The notes under the pieces: model-generated
Told to the model about the DNA's origin: nothing
The model's database searches: none
The model's input: the letters and a program-made list of their open reading frames with translations, nothing else
In this document: positions 26,853 through 35,508 of the stretch, piece by piece
Numbering within the stretch: the stretch's first letter is position 1
How the letters are laid out: the number at the start of each line of letters is the position of its first letter
Program-made: the position numbers and the translations under genes
Source: Fundidesulfovibrio terrae
GTDB taxonomy: Bacteria > Desulfobacterota > Desulfovibrionia > Desulfovibrionales > Desulfovibrionaceae
Direction of reading: 5' to 3'
Length of the DNA: 64,000 nt
NCBI RefSeq assembly: GCF_022808915.1
Contig: NZ_JAKZFS010000001.1
Location: 1,442,644 to 1,506,643 of the forward strand

Positions 26853-28007
26853 TCATGCGGATTCCTTGAGGGCCCGGATCACCGCTTCCGCCAGCCGGTC
26901 CACGTCGGCCGCGGTGTGGCGCGCGGTGAGCGAGAGCCTGAGCCTGCTGCCGCCGGGAGGGACGGTGGGCGGGCGCACGGCCACGGCCAGGATGCCTTCG
27001 GATTCGAGGGCGCGCATGGCCTCGAGCGCCCGGGACTCCTCCCCGGCCAGCACGGGCACGATCTGGGTGGTGGACCCCGCCGTGTCCAGCCCGGCCGTGA
27101 CCAGGGCGTTTCTCAGCCGGTCGGCCAGGGCCAGCAGGTGGGCGCGCTCGGCGTCCATGGAGCCGATCAGGTCCAGGGCCGCGTCCGTGGCTCCCAGGGC
27201 CGCCGGGGGGAGGGCTGTGGAAAAAATGAATCCCGGGGCGCGGTTCACCAGGTATTCGCGCACCGTTTTCGAGCAGCACACATAGGCCCCGTAGCTGCCC
27301 AGGGCCTTGCTGCACGTGCCCATGACCAGGCCGTTCTCGATGGGCACTCCGGCTGCCAGGCCGAGGCCGCCCGCGCCCAGCACGCCTACGGCGTGGGCCT
27401 CGTCCAGGTAGAGGAAGGCCCCGTGCCGCGCGGCCAGGGCCGCCAGGGCCGGGATGTCGGCTCGGTCGCCGTCCATGGAGAACACGGTCTCGGAGATGAT
27501 GAAGCGCGGTCCCGGCAGGGAGGCGTTTTTGGCCAGCAGCATCTCCAGGTGGTCCATGTCCAGGTGGCGGTAGCGGAGCTGGCGCGCTCCGGCCAGGCGG
27601 CAGCCCTCGTGCATGCTGGCGTGGTTCAGCTTGTCCGAGAAGACCAGGGGCTCGGCCTCCAGTATCTGGCGATCCAGCAGGGCGGCCAGGGCGGAGGCGT
27701 TGGTCTGGAACCCGGAACTCATGACCAGGGCGGCCTCGCTGCCCTTGAGGCGGGCCAGCCTGGCCTCCAGGGCCTCGTGGGGGGGCAGGGTGCCGCAGAT
27801 GAGCCGGGATGAGGCCGAGCCCGCGCCCCAGGTTCGGGCGAACTCGCAGGCCCGCTCGATGCAGGCGGGATGGCGGGCGAGCCCCAGATAGTCGTTGGAG
27901 GATGCGTTGAGCAGGTCTTGGCGCTGCGGGTCGAACGTCCTGGTGGCGCGCAGCCTGTGGATGGACCTGAGTCCCGCAAGGGCGGACCGATAGCGCTCCT
28001 CAATCAT
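26853..28007 (-). CDS. bioF: 8-amino-7-oxononanoate synthase
   Basis: 384 residues from the ATG at 28007 (MIEERYRSALAGL). Motifs of the alpha-oxoamine synthase family are in place: NDYLGLARHP, GAGSASSRLICG, LNHASMHEG, LDEAHAVGVLG and PLP lysine 234 in GTCSKALGSYG. It condenses pimeloyl-ACP with alanine to give KAPA. It overlaps the bioB 3' end by eight bases, so translation is coupled; an upstream ATG at 28016 would lengthen the overlap. Confidence 0.95.
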   Translation of the reverse strand: MIEERYRSALAGLRSIHRLRATRTFDPQRQDLLNASSNDYLGLARHPACIERACEFARTWGAGSASSRLICGTLPPHEALEARLARLKGSEAALVMSSGFQTNASALAALLDRQILEAEPLVFSDKLNHASMHEGCRLAGARQLRYRHLDMDHLEMLLAKNASLPGPRFIISETVFSMDGDRADIPALAALAARHGAFLYLDEAHAVGVLGAGGLGLAAGVPIENGLVMGTCSKALGSYGAYVCCSKTVREYLVNRAPGFIFSTALPPAALGATDAALDLIGSMDAERAHLLALADRLRNALVTAGLDTAGSTTQIVPVLAGEESRALEAMRALESEGILAVAVRPPTVPPGGSRLRLSLTARHTAADVDRLAEAVIRALKESA

Positions 28008-29010
28008 CGTGGGCATCCTCGATCTCCCAGCCCGCATCCAGGATGCCCTGGCGGTCGGCTGCAGCGTCCAGGCCCCCGGTGGTCAGGTAGTCGCCGATCA
28101 TGAGCCCGCTGGCTCCGGCCTCCAGCGGCTCGAGGCCGCGCTGCTGCCCGAACACGGTCTGGCGTCCGCCGCAGATGCGGATGTGGGCGTTCGGCAGGAT
28201 GAATCGCACAAGGGCCACGATCCTGAGGGCTTCCTCGGGGGCCATGGGGGTGCGCGAGCCCATGGGCGTGCCCGGAATGGGACTCAGGAAGTTGACCGGC
28301 ACCGAGGGGACGCCGAGTTCGCGCAGGGTCACGGCCAGTTCGGCGCGCTGGTTCCAGCTTTCGCCCAGGCCGAAGATGCCGCCCGAGCAGACATAGAGCC
28401 CGGCGGCCACGGCGTCGCGCACGGCCTGGACGTCCTCTTCGTAGTCGTGGGTGGTGCATATCTGCGGAAAGAAGCTGCGCGCGGTCTCCAGGTTGTGGTG
28501 GTATGCCTTGAGGCCCGCCGCCTTGAGCTCCTCGAACTGGGCGCGGCCGAGCACCCCGCAGGAAGCGTCGGCCTCCATGCCCAGCGCCGCCACCGCCCGT
28601 ACGGATTCGACCAGTCGCCGGAAGTCCTCCCCTGATGGGGTGAGTCCGCTGGTGACGATGCCGAAGCGGCGCGCCCCCATGTCCCGCATGGCCCGGGCCG
28701 CGCGGGCCACCTCGGCGGGCTCCATGAAGGGGTGTACCGGGGCGTCGGTCTCGAAGTGGGCGGACTGGGCGCAGAAGGCGCAGTTTTCCGAACAGCGCCC
28801 GCTCTTGGCGTTGACGATGGCGCACAGGCTCACTTCTCGTCCCAGGCGCTCCACGCGCATGGAGCGGGCGGCCGCGAGGAGTTCGTCCAGGGCAGGACCG
28901 GAAGCCTGGGCCACGGCCAGCGTGAAGCGTTCCAGGGCTTCGCCCGCAAGGGGGCGGCCAGCCAGCACGGAGCGCATCGTCATATCGAAGAACTGGTTGC
29001 CAATAGTCAT
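28000..29010 (-). CDS. bioB: Biotin synthase
   Basis: 336 residues, a radical SAM enzyme. The cluster motif CSENCAFC (Cys73, 77, 80) is followed by FETDAPVHPF, GGIFGLGESW and NFLSPIPGTPMG, as in BioB. It inserts sulfur into dethiobiotin. It is the first gene of the minus-strand biotin operon (bioB, bioF, bioH, bioC, bioDA). I saw no clear BirA operator in the 120 bases upstream. Confidence 0.96.
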   Translation of the reverse strand: MTIGNQFFDMTMRSVLAGRPLAGEALERFTLAVAQASGPALDELLAAARSMRVERLGREVSLCAIVNAKSGRCSENCAFCAQSAHFETDAPVHPFMEPAEVARAARAMRDMGARRFGIVTSGLTPSGEDFRRLVESVRAVAALGMEADASCGVLGRAQFEELKAAGLKAYHHNLETARSFFPQICTTHDYEEDVQAVRDAVAAGLYVCSGGIFGLGESWNQRAELAVTLRELGVPSVPVNFLSPIPGTPMGSRTPMAPEEALRIVALVRFILPNAHIRICGGRQTVFGQQRGLEPLEAGASGLMIGDYLTTGGLDAAADRQGILDAGWEIEDAHDD

Positions 29011-29136
29011 TATGTCACGTAGAAATTCAATGATTCCCCGCCCGTCCCAATGAAGAGGCGCTTGGGGAAGTCATCATTACCCGGCGGGAAGAGGCTTGGC
29101 AACCAAACGAAACGGCCCAGCCGCCCGGAGAAGGAC

Positions 29137-29559
29137 ATGGCCTACGCGCATCCGGCCGTCATGATCTGCCTCGTGGCCTTGGCGCTCTACGTTCTGCGGT
29201 TGGGATACGCCCGTTTCGCCTCCACGGTGCTTGGGCGCAAGAGCGTCTTTCAGTGGAAGCGGCACGTGGCATTGGGCAGGATCGTCATGGGCGGACTTTT
29301 TGCGGGCATGTGCGGCGGATTGTCCATGACCTGGCTGGTCTGGTCCCACCCCTTCTCCACCGGAACCCACGTGGCCGTGGCCCTGTGCATCGCCCTTCTC
29401 GCCGTTTCGGGCGCGGTTACGGGCCTCATTCTCGACCGCGACCGCCGTCCCGGAAATCCGCTGGCCCTGGTGCACGGCCTGTGCAACTCCCTGCTTGCCG
29501 TCCTGGCCCTGTCCCAGGTGTACACGGGTTACGGCGTCCTCAAGGACTTCATATGGTGA
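29137..29559 (+). CDS. DUF4079-like membrane protein
   Basis: 140 residues from the ATG at 29137. Four hydrophobic segments with HPAVMICLVALALYVLRLG, a central HVALGRIVMGGLFAGMCGG and the final HGLCNSLLAVLALSQVYTGYGVL give the histidine pattern of DUF4079/cytochrome b561-like proteins, so heme binding by the His residues is possible. It overlaps the SagB-type gene by seven bases. Divergent from bioB. Confidence 0.75.
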   Translation: MAYAHPAVMICLVALALYVLRLGYARFASTVLGRKSVFQWKRHVALGRIVMGGLFAGMCGGLSMTWLVWSHPFSTGTHVAVALCIALLAVSGAVTGLILDRDRRPGNPLALVHGLCNSLLAVLALSQVYTGYGVLKDFIW

Positions 29560-31031
29560 TCGGGGCACGCAAATACCATTTCGGCGTCTCTCACCGCAGA
29601 GGCAGGCTCTCGGGGATGGGACTCGACTGGACCAACCAGCCGAGTCTCTTCAAGGTATACTCCGGTCTGGACTTCATTGACCTGCCCCGGCAGGCCGATC
29701 TTCCCGAGGTGTCCCTCTGGAGCGCCATGCAGCCCGGCGCCACGGGGGCGCTCGGCGCGGAAGGGCTTTCGGCGGTGTTGTTCCACGCGGCCGGGCTCAC
29801 CCGTTCGAACGCCCAGCGCGGCGGCGAGTTCTTCTACCGGGCCTGTCCGTCGGCCGGGGCGCTCTACCCGTGCGAGATCTACCTGGCCTGGCCCGGCGGT
29901 GACGGGCTGGACGCGGGGGTGTTCCACTATGATGTGGCCCGCCACGGGCTGACGCCGCTACGCACGGGCTTTCCCGATCCGAAATCGCTGGGCTTGCCCG
30001 AGCGGACGGCTGTGCAGGGCGAGGCCGTATTCTTCGTCACGGGGATATTCTTCCGCAATGCCTGGAAATATCGGGCCAGGGCCTATCGCTACCTGAACCT
30101 GGACGCCGGGCATGTCGTGGAAGGGCTGGCCCTGGGCCTTGGAGCCTACAGGACGGCCCACGCGGTGGAAACGGATTTCGACGATGCGGCGGTGGCCAGG
30201 CTCTTGGGCGTCGACCCTTCGCGCGAGGGCTGCCTGAGCGCGGTGCGGTTCTCGGCTCATGCCGGCGGGCAGGCTTCCGGGCCCGGCCCCCTGCCGGAGG
30301 GCGTGTCCGGCGCGAGCCGCTGCGCCCTGGCCGACACCGTGCCCGAGGAGGTCCTAGCGGTGCACGAAGCCTGCGCCAGGCTGGAGCGGGCGCAGGCGGC
30401 CGCGCCCGCCGTGGAGCACTCCCGCCTGGGGCGCGGGCTTATCTGGCACGGCCTGCCGGGCCTTCCCCCTCCGCCGGAGCGCAAGCACCTCTTCGAAGCC
30501 ATGTCCACAAGGCGTTCGAGGCGTGCCTACGCGAACACGCCCTTGGCGGGCGGAGTGGTCTCCAGGCTGCTCTTGAGCCTGTCCGGGCCGCTTGGTCACC
30601 CGGCGGGCCACGGCGCGGAGGACGCCTGTCTGGTGGGGCTCCTGGCGGGAGAGCCCGTGCAGCTGCTGACGGGCTTTTCCATGCTGGACCGGCACGGCCA
30701 GCGCTCGGGGCTTCGCCGCGACGGCAACATCGTGCCCGTGATGGCGGGCATATGCCTGGATCAGTTGTGGATGCGCGACGCGGCCATGCACGTCTTGTTC
30801 TTCGTCGATTTCACCGAATTGGAGCTCTGCCTTGGCGACCGGGGATACAGGTCGTCGCTCCAGGCCGCCGGGCGACTTGGGCACAGGCTCTACCTGGCGG
30901 CTGAGTCGCTGGGGCTCGGGGCCTGCGGCGTGGGCGCGTTCTTCGACGCCGAGGCCGCGGACGTGCTGGGCCTGCCGGAACAGGCGGGCATGACCTACGT
31001 GGTCTCGCTGGGCGTTCCCCGCAAGGGATAG
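29553..31031 (+). CDS. SagB-type dehydrogenase (nitroreductase-fold)
   Basis: 492 residues from the ATG at 29553, inside the end of the DUF4079 gene. Two nitroreductase-like halves are seen. The first holds ACPSAGALYPCEIYLA, AVQGEAVFFVTGIFFRNAWKYRARAYRYLNLDAGHV. The second holds TRRSRRAYANTPL, and the ending AAESLGLGACGVGAFFDAEA. SagB-family enzymes oxidise azolines in peptide natural products with FMN, but many stand-alone members have no known peptide. No cyclodehydratase or precursor peptide is visible here, so the substrate is open. Confidence 0.85.
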   Translation: MVIGARKYHFGVSHRRGRLSGMGLDWTNQPSLFKVYSGLDFIDLPRQADLPEVSLWSAMQPGATGALGAEGLSAVLFHAAGLTRSNAQRGGEFFYRACPSAGALYPCEIYLAWPGGDGLDAGVFHYDVARHGLTPLRTGFPDPKSLGLPERTAVQGEAVFFVTGIFFRNAWKYRARAYRYLNLDAGHVVEGLALGLGAYRTAHAVETDFDDAAVARLLGVDPSREGCLSAVRFSAHAGGQASGPGPLPEGVSGASRCALADTVPEEVLAVHEACARLERAQAAAPAVEHSRLGRGLIWHGLPGLPPPPERKHLFEAMSTRRSRRAYANTPLAGGVVSRLLLSLSGPLGHPAGHGAEDACLVGLLAGEPVQLLTGFSMLDRHGQRSGLRRDGNIVPVMAGICLDQLWMRDAAMHVLFFVDFTELELCLGDRGYRSSLQAAGRLGHRLYLAAESLGLGACGVGAFFDAEAADVLGLPEQAGMTYVVSLGVPRKG

Positions 31032-31131
31032 GGCCGCGTTACGGCGCGGTGCGGCGGGCGACGCTCCTGGGGAGCGAACGCCGCCGGACTTACGTCTCCA
31101 ACCCTCTTCCCGTTATTCTTCTCGCGAGCCG

Positions 31132-31683
31132 CTAGTGCGTTCTCTCCCTCAAACGGCGCATCATGTCCCGGATCATGTCCATGTGATAGGAAATGAAGAC
31201 GTTGTATTCGTGCTGCGTGGGAGGGACGGGCATGTTGTGCTGCCTGGCCAGTCCGTAGAGCTGGACGCGCGACATGCGCTCGCCATGTTCGAGCATCTGT
31301 TTGGCCGTGAAGGCGATGAGCGCCGCCTTGGCTTCCCGGGCGTCGTTTTCCGGGTCTGCCTGCTGCTCTTCCTCTTTCTTGCGGGCCAGCATGGCTTCGA
31401 CCTGTTCGATGCGTTGTTCCAGGTCTTCGATGCGACGCGAAGTGGAGTCGAATTCGCATGCATCCATTGAGAGAGGGGGGGCATTTCGCGTACTGAGAAA
31501 CTCAGGATGTCCGGCCGCGAATTCAAGAGCCAGTGAAATGGCTTCCCGCTGCGACCACCTGCGCACGCTCTGGAGCGATTCAAGCGCCTGTGCGGCTTGG
31601 GCGGTGAGGGTCACGCCTATGGGTTTTCCACCATCGGCCACCTGTCTTTCACGCCATCTGGTCGCTCTGGCTTTCCCGTTCAT
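31132..31683 (-). CDS. Putative RHH/HTH DNA-binding protein with coiled coil
   Basis: 183 residues from an ATG at 31683 with GGAGGTTGTC upstream. The N-terminal 60 residues (KPIGVTLTAQAAQALESLQ, WSQREAISLALEFAA) resemble a ribbon-helix-helix or similar small DNA-binding fold. A coiled coil follows (about 85-125, SRRIEDLEQRIEQVEAMLARK) and a basic C-terminal helical region. The family is not recognised with certainty. It stands alone between the SagB-type gene and larC. Confidence 0.6.
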   Translation of the reverse strand: MNGKARATRWRERQVADGGKPIGVTLTAQAAQALESLQSVRRWSQREAISLALEFAAGHPEFLSTRNAPPLSMDACEFDSTSRRIEDLEQRIEQVEAMLARKKEEEQQADPENDAREAKAALIAFTAKQMLEHGERMSRVQLYGLARQHNMPVPPTQHEYNVFISYHMDMIRDMMRRLRERTH

Positions 31684-31817
31684 GACAACCTCCAACACGG
31701 GATACTTCTTGTAGTAGAGCAATGCAGTAAACACCATCAAATGACAAGAGGCCAACTGACGGTACTTGCAAGAAAAATATCCCGGCAGAGGAGCGAGGGC
31801 GGCGAGAAGGCTTCTGG

Positions 31818-32561
31818 TCAGGCCAGGGAATGAGCGCTCCCCCAGACGAAAACCGCTCCGTTGGGGACCCCGGGCAGCACCCTGGATCCGTAGACCCTCT
31901 CCTGGCGCTCGACGACCACCGGCGGCCAGGGGCCGAACTGAGCGCCCAAAGCCTTGAGCAGCGTCAGGGCCGTGGGGGTGAGGGTCTCGCCGCTGGAGTC
32001 GATGCCGTATACCGGCACGCCCTCCAGGAGCTTGAGCGAGGCCGGGGCCGGGGCTGAGAGCAGGCCGTGAGCGCAGCGCACCGTGCCGTCGCACACCGGC
32101 AGGGGGCCGCAGACGAACCTGGACGGCGAAAGCCGGTCGAAGAGCGCGCAGGACAGGCAGACGTCCATGATGGAGTCGAGCGCTCCCACCTCGTGGAAGT
32201 GCACGTGGGAGGCGTCGATGCCGTGCACGGACGCCTCTGCCTGGGCCAGCAGGGCGAACGCCGCGCGGGAGAGCTCCTTGGCCCGGGGGGTGAGGGCGCT
32301 TTCTTCGATGATGCGCTCGATGTCCGGCAGGTGGCGGTGGGCATGGTCGTGGGGCGGCTCCGACTCCAGGCCCCATCCGGCGATGCCCGACACGGCGCGG
32401 GGCACGATCCGGGCGCGCCCGTGCAGCTGGGGCAGGCCCAGGTCTCCGCACAGGGCGTCAAGGCCCGCCTGGTCCGTACCGGAAAGGCGGGCCAGGCCCG
32501 TGAGCAGCATGTCTCCCGAAAGCCCCGAAGGGGCGCGCACGACCAGATACGTGTCAGCCAT
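31818..32561 (-). CDS. larC: Nickel-insertion protein LarC, N-terminal half only
   Basis: 247 residues. The start (SGLSGDMLLTGL), a His cluster at 71-77 (HDHAHRH), the HVHFHEVGALDSIMD motif and the terminal YGIDSSGETLTPTALTLL match the first part of LarC. Full-length LarC is roughly 400 residues; the C-terminal part (LarC2, which binds CTP) is missing. I found no continuation in other frames between the stop and 31684. LarC puts nickel into the nickel-pincer cofactor. It starts one base inside the larB stop. Confidence 0.85.
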   Translation of the reverse strand: MADTYLVVRAPSGLSGDMLLTGLARLSGTDQAGLDALCGDLGLPQLHGRARIVPRAVSGIAGWGLESEPPHDHAHRHLPDIERIIEESALTPRAKELSRAAFALLAQAEASVHGIDASHVHFHEVGALDSIMDVCLSCALFDRLSPSRFVCGPLPVCDGTVRCAHGLLSAPAPASLKLLEGVPVYGIDSSGETLTPTALTLLKALGAQFGPWPPVVVERQERVYGSRVLPGVPNGAVFVWGSAHSLA

Positions 32562-33208
32562 CACAGAAGCCTCATGATGCGGGCGGCGGCGCAGGCCGCG
32601 CCGTAACCGTTGCCGATGTTCATCACCGCCACGCCCGGGGCGCAACTGGCGAGCATGGAATGAAGCGCCGTCTCGCCGCCCTGGGCCACGCCGTATCCCA
32701 CGGGCGTGGGCACCGCGATCACCGGCAGCGGCGTGAGCCCGCCCAGCACCGAGGCCAGGGCGGCGTCCATGCCGGCCACCACGATCACCGCCTGGTGGGC
32801 GTTGATTTCCTCCAGGCGGCTGGTGAGCCGCCACAGTCCGGCCACGCCGGAATCCTCGTAGAGGGTGTGTTCCACGCCCAGGTAGGCCAGGGTGCGGGCG
32901 GCCTCCCAGGCGGTGGGGCCGTCGGAGGTCCCGGCCGAGACCACGGCGACGCGGCCTCCCGAACGTCCGGGGCAGACGCGGTTGAAGGCTGTTCGGGAGA
33001 GGGGATGATAGTCGAGCCCCTTCGCCACCTCGGGGGGGAAGCGCTCGTAGGTCTCGGGCGCGAGCCGGGTGAAGAGCACCGGGCGCGCGTCCGGTGAGGC
33101 GTACTCGCAAGCGAGCTTTTCCAGCGCCTCGTAGGGCTTGCCTTCGCTGAAAACCGATTCGGGCAGGCCGATGCGCTCTGCCCGGCAATGATCGAATACC
33201 ACGGTCAT
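32561..33208 (-). CDS. larB: Nickel-pincer cofactor biosynthesis protein LarB
   Basis: 215 residues, a PurE-like protein. The C-terminal PurE-type core is clear: VAVVSAGTSDGPTAWEAARTL, VVAGMDAALASVLGGL, VIAVPTPVGYG and GVAVMNIGNGYGAA. LarB carboxylates nicotinate adenine dinucleotide to pyridinium dicarboxylate, the first step of the cofactor. It overlaps larC by one base. Confidence 0.93.
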   Translation of the reverse strand: MTVVFDHCRAERIGLPESVFSEGKPYEALEKLACEYASPDARPVLFTRLAPETYERFPPEVAKGLDYHPLSRTAFNRVCPGRSGGRVAVVSAGTSDGPTAWEAARTLAYLGVEHTLYEDSGVAGLWRLTSRLEEINAHQAVIVVAGMDAALASVLGGLTPLPVIAVPTPVGYGVAQGGETALHSMLASCAPGVAVMNIGNGYGAACAAARIMRLL

Positions 33209-33301
33209 GCCATGTCTCTCCTGGATGCGAAAACACGCGCCCGGGACGCGCCGGGGCGGGCATCAATCATGGGGATACTGTCCAGGCAGGGCGGGAAGGG
33301 G

Positions 33302-34141
33302 TCACGACGCGTCCTTTTTGAAGGCGCGGCCGGGCCGGTAGCCCTCCGGATCCAAGGAAACGCTTTCGATGCTCTTGAAGCGGGCCTCGAGTTCGGCGTG
33401 GAGCCTCGCAAGCTGGTCCCGTCCGGCCAGATGGCGTTCCTCGGGGAGCATTTCCACCAGCATGGCCCCGCCGAGGACGCGGCAGCGCAGCACCGCCACG
33501 CCCAGGCGCGATTTCAGGGACTCCTCGGCGAAGGACACGGCGGTCATGAGCTCAGGCGTCACCCGCGTGCCCGTATAGATGCGGCTGGCCAGGCAGGGCG
33601 AGGCCGGGATGTCCGCGAAGGAGAGCCCGAGCTGTCCGGCCATGGCCCGGATGTCTTGCTTGGCCACGCCCGCTTCCACGAAGGGGTGGCGAACGCCGTG
33701 CTCCCGGGCGGCGGTAAGGCCGGGCCTGTGCTCACCCAGGTCGTCGGTGTTGGCCCCGCTCACCACCACGGGCCGCGTCCCGAAATCGTCGGCCAGGCCG
33801 TGCGCGGTCAGATTCAGCAGGTCGTACAGGTGGGTCTTGCAGAAATAGCAGCGGTCGAAGGGATTCTGCAGGTAACGTTCGTCGGAAAACTCCCCGGATT
33901 CCACCACGGACAATCGCCATCCTTGAGCCTGGGCCTCGTTCTGGACGCGCGTGGTGCACGGCCCCGGCACGGCCGGGCTCAGGGCGTGGGCCATGAGCGT
34001 TCTCCCCGGCAGGACCCGATGAGCCAGCGTGGCCAGGAGCATGCTGTCGACGCCGCCGGAGACGGCCACGACCACGGCTTTCATCCCGGAGAGCGCGTCC
34101 TGCAGGGCGGGCCATTTCGGATGTTCGGGCAAAACTGTCAT
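33302..34141 (-). CDS. larE: Sulfur transferase LarE, three-cysteine type
   Basis: 279 residues from the ATG at 34141; an ATG at 34177 is an alternative. A P-loop SGGVDS (28-33) marks the ATP-pyrophosphatase domain. NTDDLGEHRPGL and ASPCLASRIYTGT follow. Besides Cys183 in SPCLASR there is a CxxC (Cys98, Cys101; CYFCKTHLYDLL). Three-cysteine LarEs carry a [4Fe-4S] cluster and take sulfur from it, unlike the single-cysteine enzyme of Lactobacillus that sacrifices its own cysteine. The cluster is inferred. It is 93 bases before larB. Confidence 0.92.
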   Translation of the reverse strand: MTVLPEHPKWPALQDALSGMKAVVVAVSGGVDSMLLATLAHRVLPGRTLMAHALSPAVPGPCTTRVQNEAQAQGWRLSVVESGEFSDERYLQNPFDRCYFCKTHLYDLLNLTAHGLADDFGTRPVVVSGANTDDLGEHRPGLTAAREHGVRHPFVEAGVAKQDIRAMAGQLGLSFADIPASPCLASRIYTGTRVTPELMTAVSFAEESLKSRLGVAVLRCRVLGGAMLVEMLPEERHLAGRDQLARLHAELEARFKSIESVSLDPEGYRPGRAFKKDAS

Positions 34142-34278
34142 GAAGGCATCGTATACGGTTACGGGACGGTTTGCCATACCCTCAACCCCGCCCGGCCGAG
34201 GCGTGACGCCTCGTTGCGTGGGGAGGGCGCTTGCCGTATGCAATGGGCTGGACACCCGGAAACGTCGCGGAGGCGACC

Positions 34279-34929
34279 GTGAATCATTCCACCCGTAGTG
34301 CGCAGCCGGCGGGGCACGCCGACGGCGCGCCCCCCTCGCGCGGACTCGAACCGCACCCCCCCGCCCCCCTGCGCGGAGCGGCGGCCAAGGCCGCCGGTCT
34401 GGTGGTGCGCTGGCGGGACGCCCTGCTCGAAGCCGCCCGCCTGGGACCCGTGCTGGACGTGGCCTGCGGCGACGGGCGCAACGGCATGTATCTGGCGGCG
34501 CATGGAGCCCGGGTCCTCCTGGTGGACGCCTCGGAGGCGGCCCAGGAGAGCCTGCGCGCGGCGGGCTGGCCCGAGCGGGTCCACTTCAGCCGCATGGACC
34601 TGGAAACCCCGGTCCCCCCCGCCTTCGACCCGGAGGGATTCGGCGCGGTGCTGGTGTTCCGCTACCTGCACCGGCCCCTGATCCCGGTCCTGCGCGGTTG
34701 CCTGGCTCCCGGCGGCCTGCTGGTCTACGAAACCTATCTCGAGGGCCAGGAGGCCCACGGCAAGCCCCGCAATCCGGAGCACCTGCTCAGGCGCGGGGAA
34801 CTCGCCGCCTGGTTCGGAGACTGGGAGGTGCTGGAGCACTTCGAGGGCGACCTCGACGATCCTTCCCGCGTGATGGGCCGCATGGTCTGCCGCAAGCCGG
34901 CAGTTGTTGCCAGCGAGCCCGCCCCCTGA
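34279..34929 (+). CDS. Class I SAM-dependent methyltransferase (TehB-like)
   Basis: 216 residues from a GTG preceded by GCGGAGG at ideal distance; ATGs at 34231 and 34243 are less likely. SAM motif I is VLDVACGDGRNGMYLAAHG, motif IV VLVFRYLHRPLIP and then LRGCLAPGGLLVYETY. The LDVACGDGRNGMYL pattern fits TehB-like small-molecule methyltransferases. Substrate unknown. It is divergent from larE. Confidence 0.8.
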   Translation: MNHSTRSAQPAGHADGAPPSRGLEPHPPAPLRGAAAKAAGLVVRWRDALLEAARLGPVLDVACGDGRNGMYLAAHGARVLLVDASEAAQESLRAAGWPERVHFSRMDLETPVPPAFDPEGFGAVLVFRYLHRPLIPVLRGCLAPGGLLVYETYLEGQEAHGKPRNPEHLLRRGELAAWFGDWEVLEHFEGDLDDPSRVMGRMVCRKPAVVASEPAP

Positions 34930-34975
34930 TACCAACCCGGCCAGATTACGAAACATCCCTTACGAGGTTTCTTAT

Positions 34976-35422
34976 ATGCGCATAATTCTTCTTGCCGTCT
35001 GTTTCCTGCTGCTCGTCACCGCAGCCGTCTCCCACGCCCAGTCCGAACGCGACGGCAAGGATTGGACCGGGCGCGACGACGTCTGGAAATACGCCTACAT
35101 GACCGGCGTGCTCGACGGCGTGACCACGGGCTCGGACTTCACCCAGCCCACCCTCTCCAAGGGCAGCATCGTCCTGTACAAGGACGACAAGGCTTGCCTG
35201 GAGAAGGCCCAGACCACCTTCGACTACAACACCAGCCGGTTCTTCTTCGGGCTTTCGCTCAAGGATTTCGTGGAAGGAATGGACGCGTTCTACAAGGACC
35301 CGGCCAACCGGCCCATCCCGGTGAACAAGGCCCTGCGCGTGTGGGCCATGCAGCGCAAGAACGTGCCCGAGGCCGCCGAGATTCTCAGGCAGCTGCGCGA
35401 GGAGTGGGGCGCCGCGAAATAG
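34976..35422 (+). CDS. Small exported protein of unknown function
   Basis: 148 residues. A signal peptide (ILLAVCFLLLVTAAVSHA) and a mature part of about 125 residues that is helical and charged (YAYMTGVLDGVTTGSD, FVEGMDAFYKDPANRPIPVNKALRVWAMQ). The YxxGVLDG and FYxDPANRxIPV patterns resemble Rap1a/Tai-type proteins, small secreted immunity-like proteins, but the identity is not certain. It follows the methyltransferase by about 46 bases. Confidence 0.75.
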   Translation: MRIILLAVCFLLLVTAAVSHAQSERDGKDWTGRDDVWKYAYMTGVLDGVTTGSDFTQPTLSKGSIVLYKDDKACLEKAQTTFDYNTSRFFFGLSLKDFVEGMDAFYKDPANRPIPVNKALRVWAMQRKNVPEAAEILRQLREEWGAAK

Positions 35423-35508
35423 CCGGAGAGACGCGGCCCCGCGCGGCTCGGGGAAGGCGCTCGCGCCAGGCGTCCGAACGGCCGGCCCCCGGCGTGTCGT
35501 GACGGCGC

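Noticed and set aside
29010-29137. Search for a BirA operator before bioB
   Set aside because: No TTGT-type inverted repeat with the expected spacing is visible between bioB and the DUF4079 gene.
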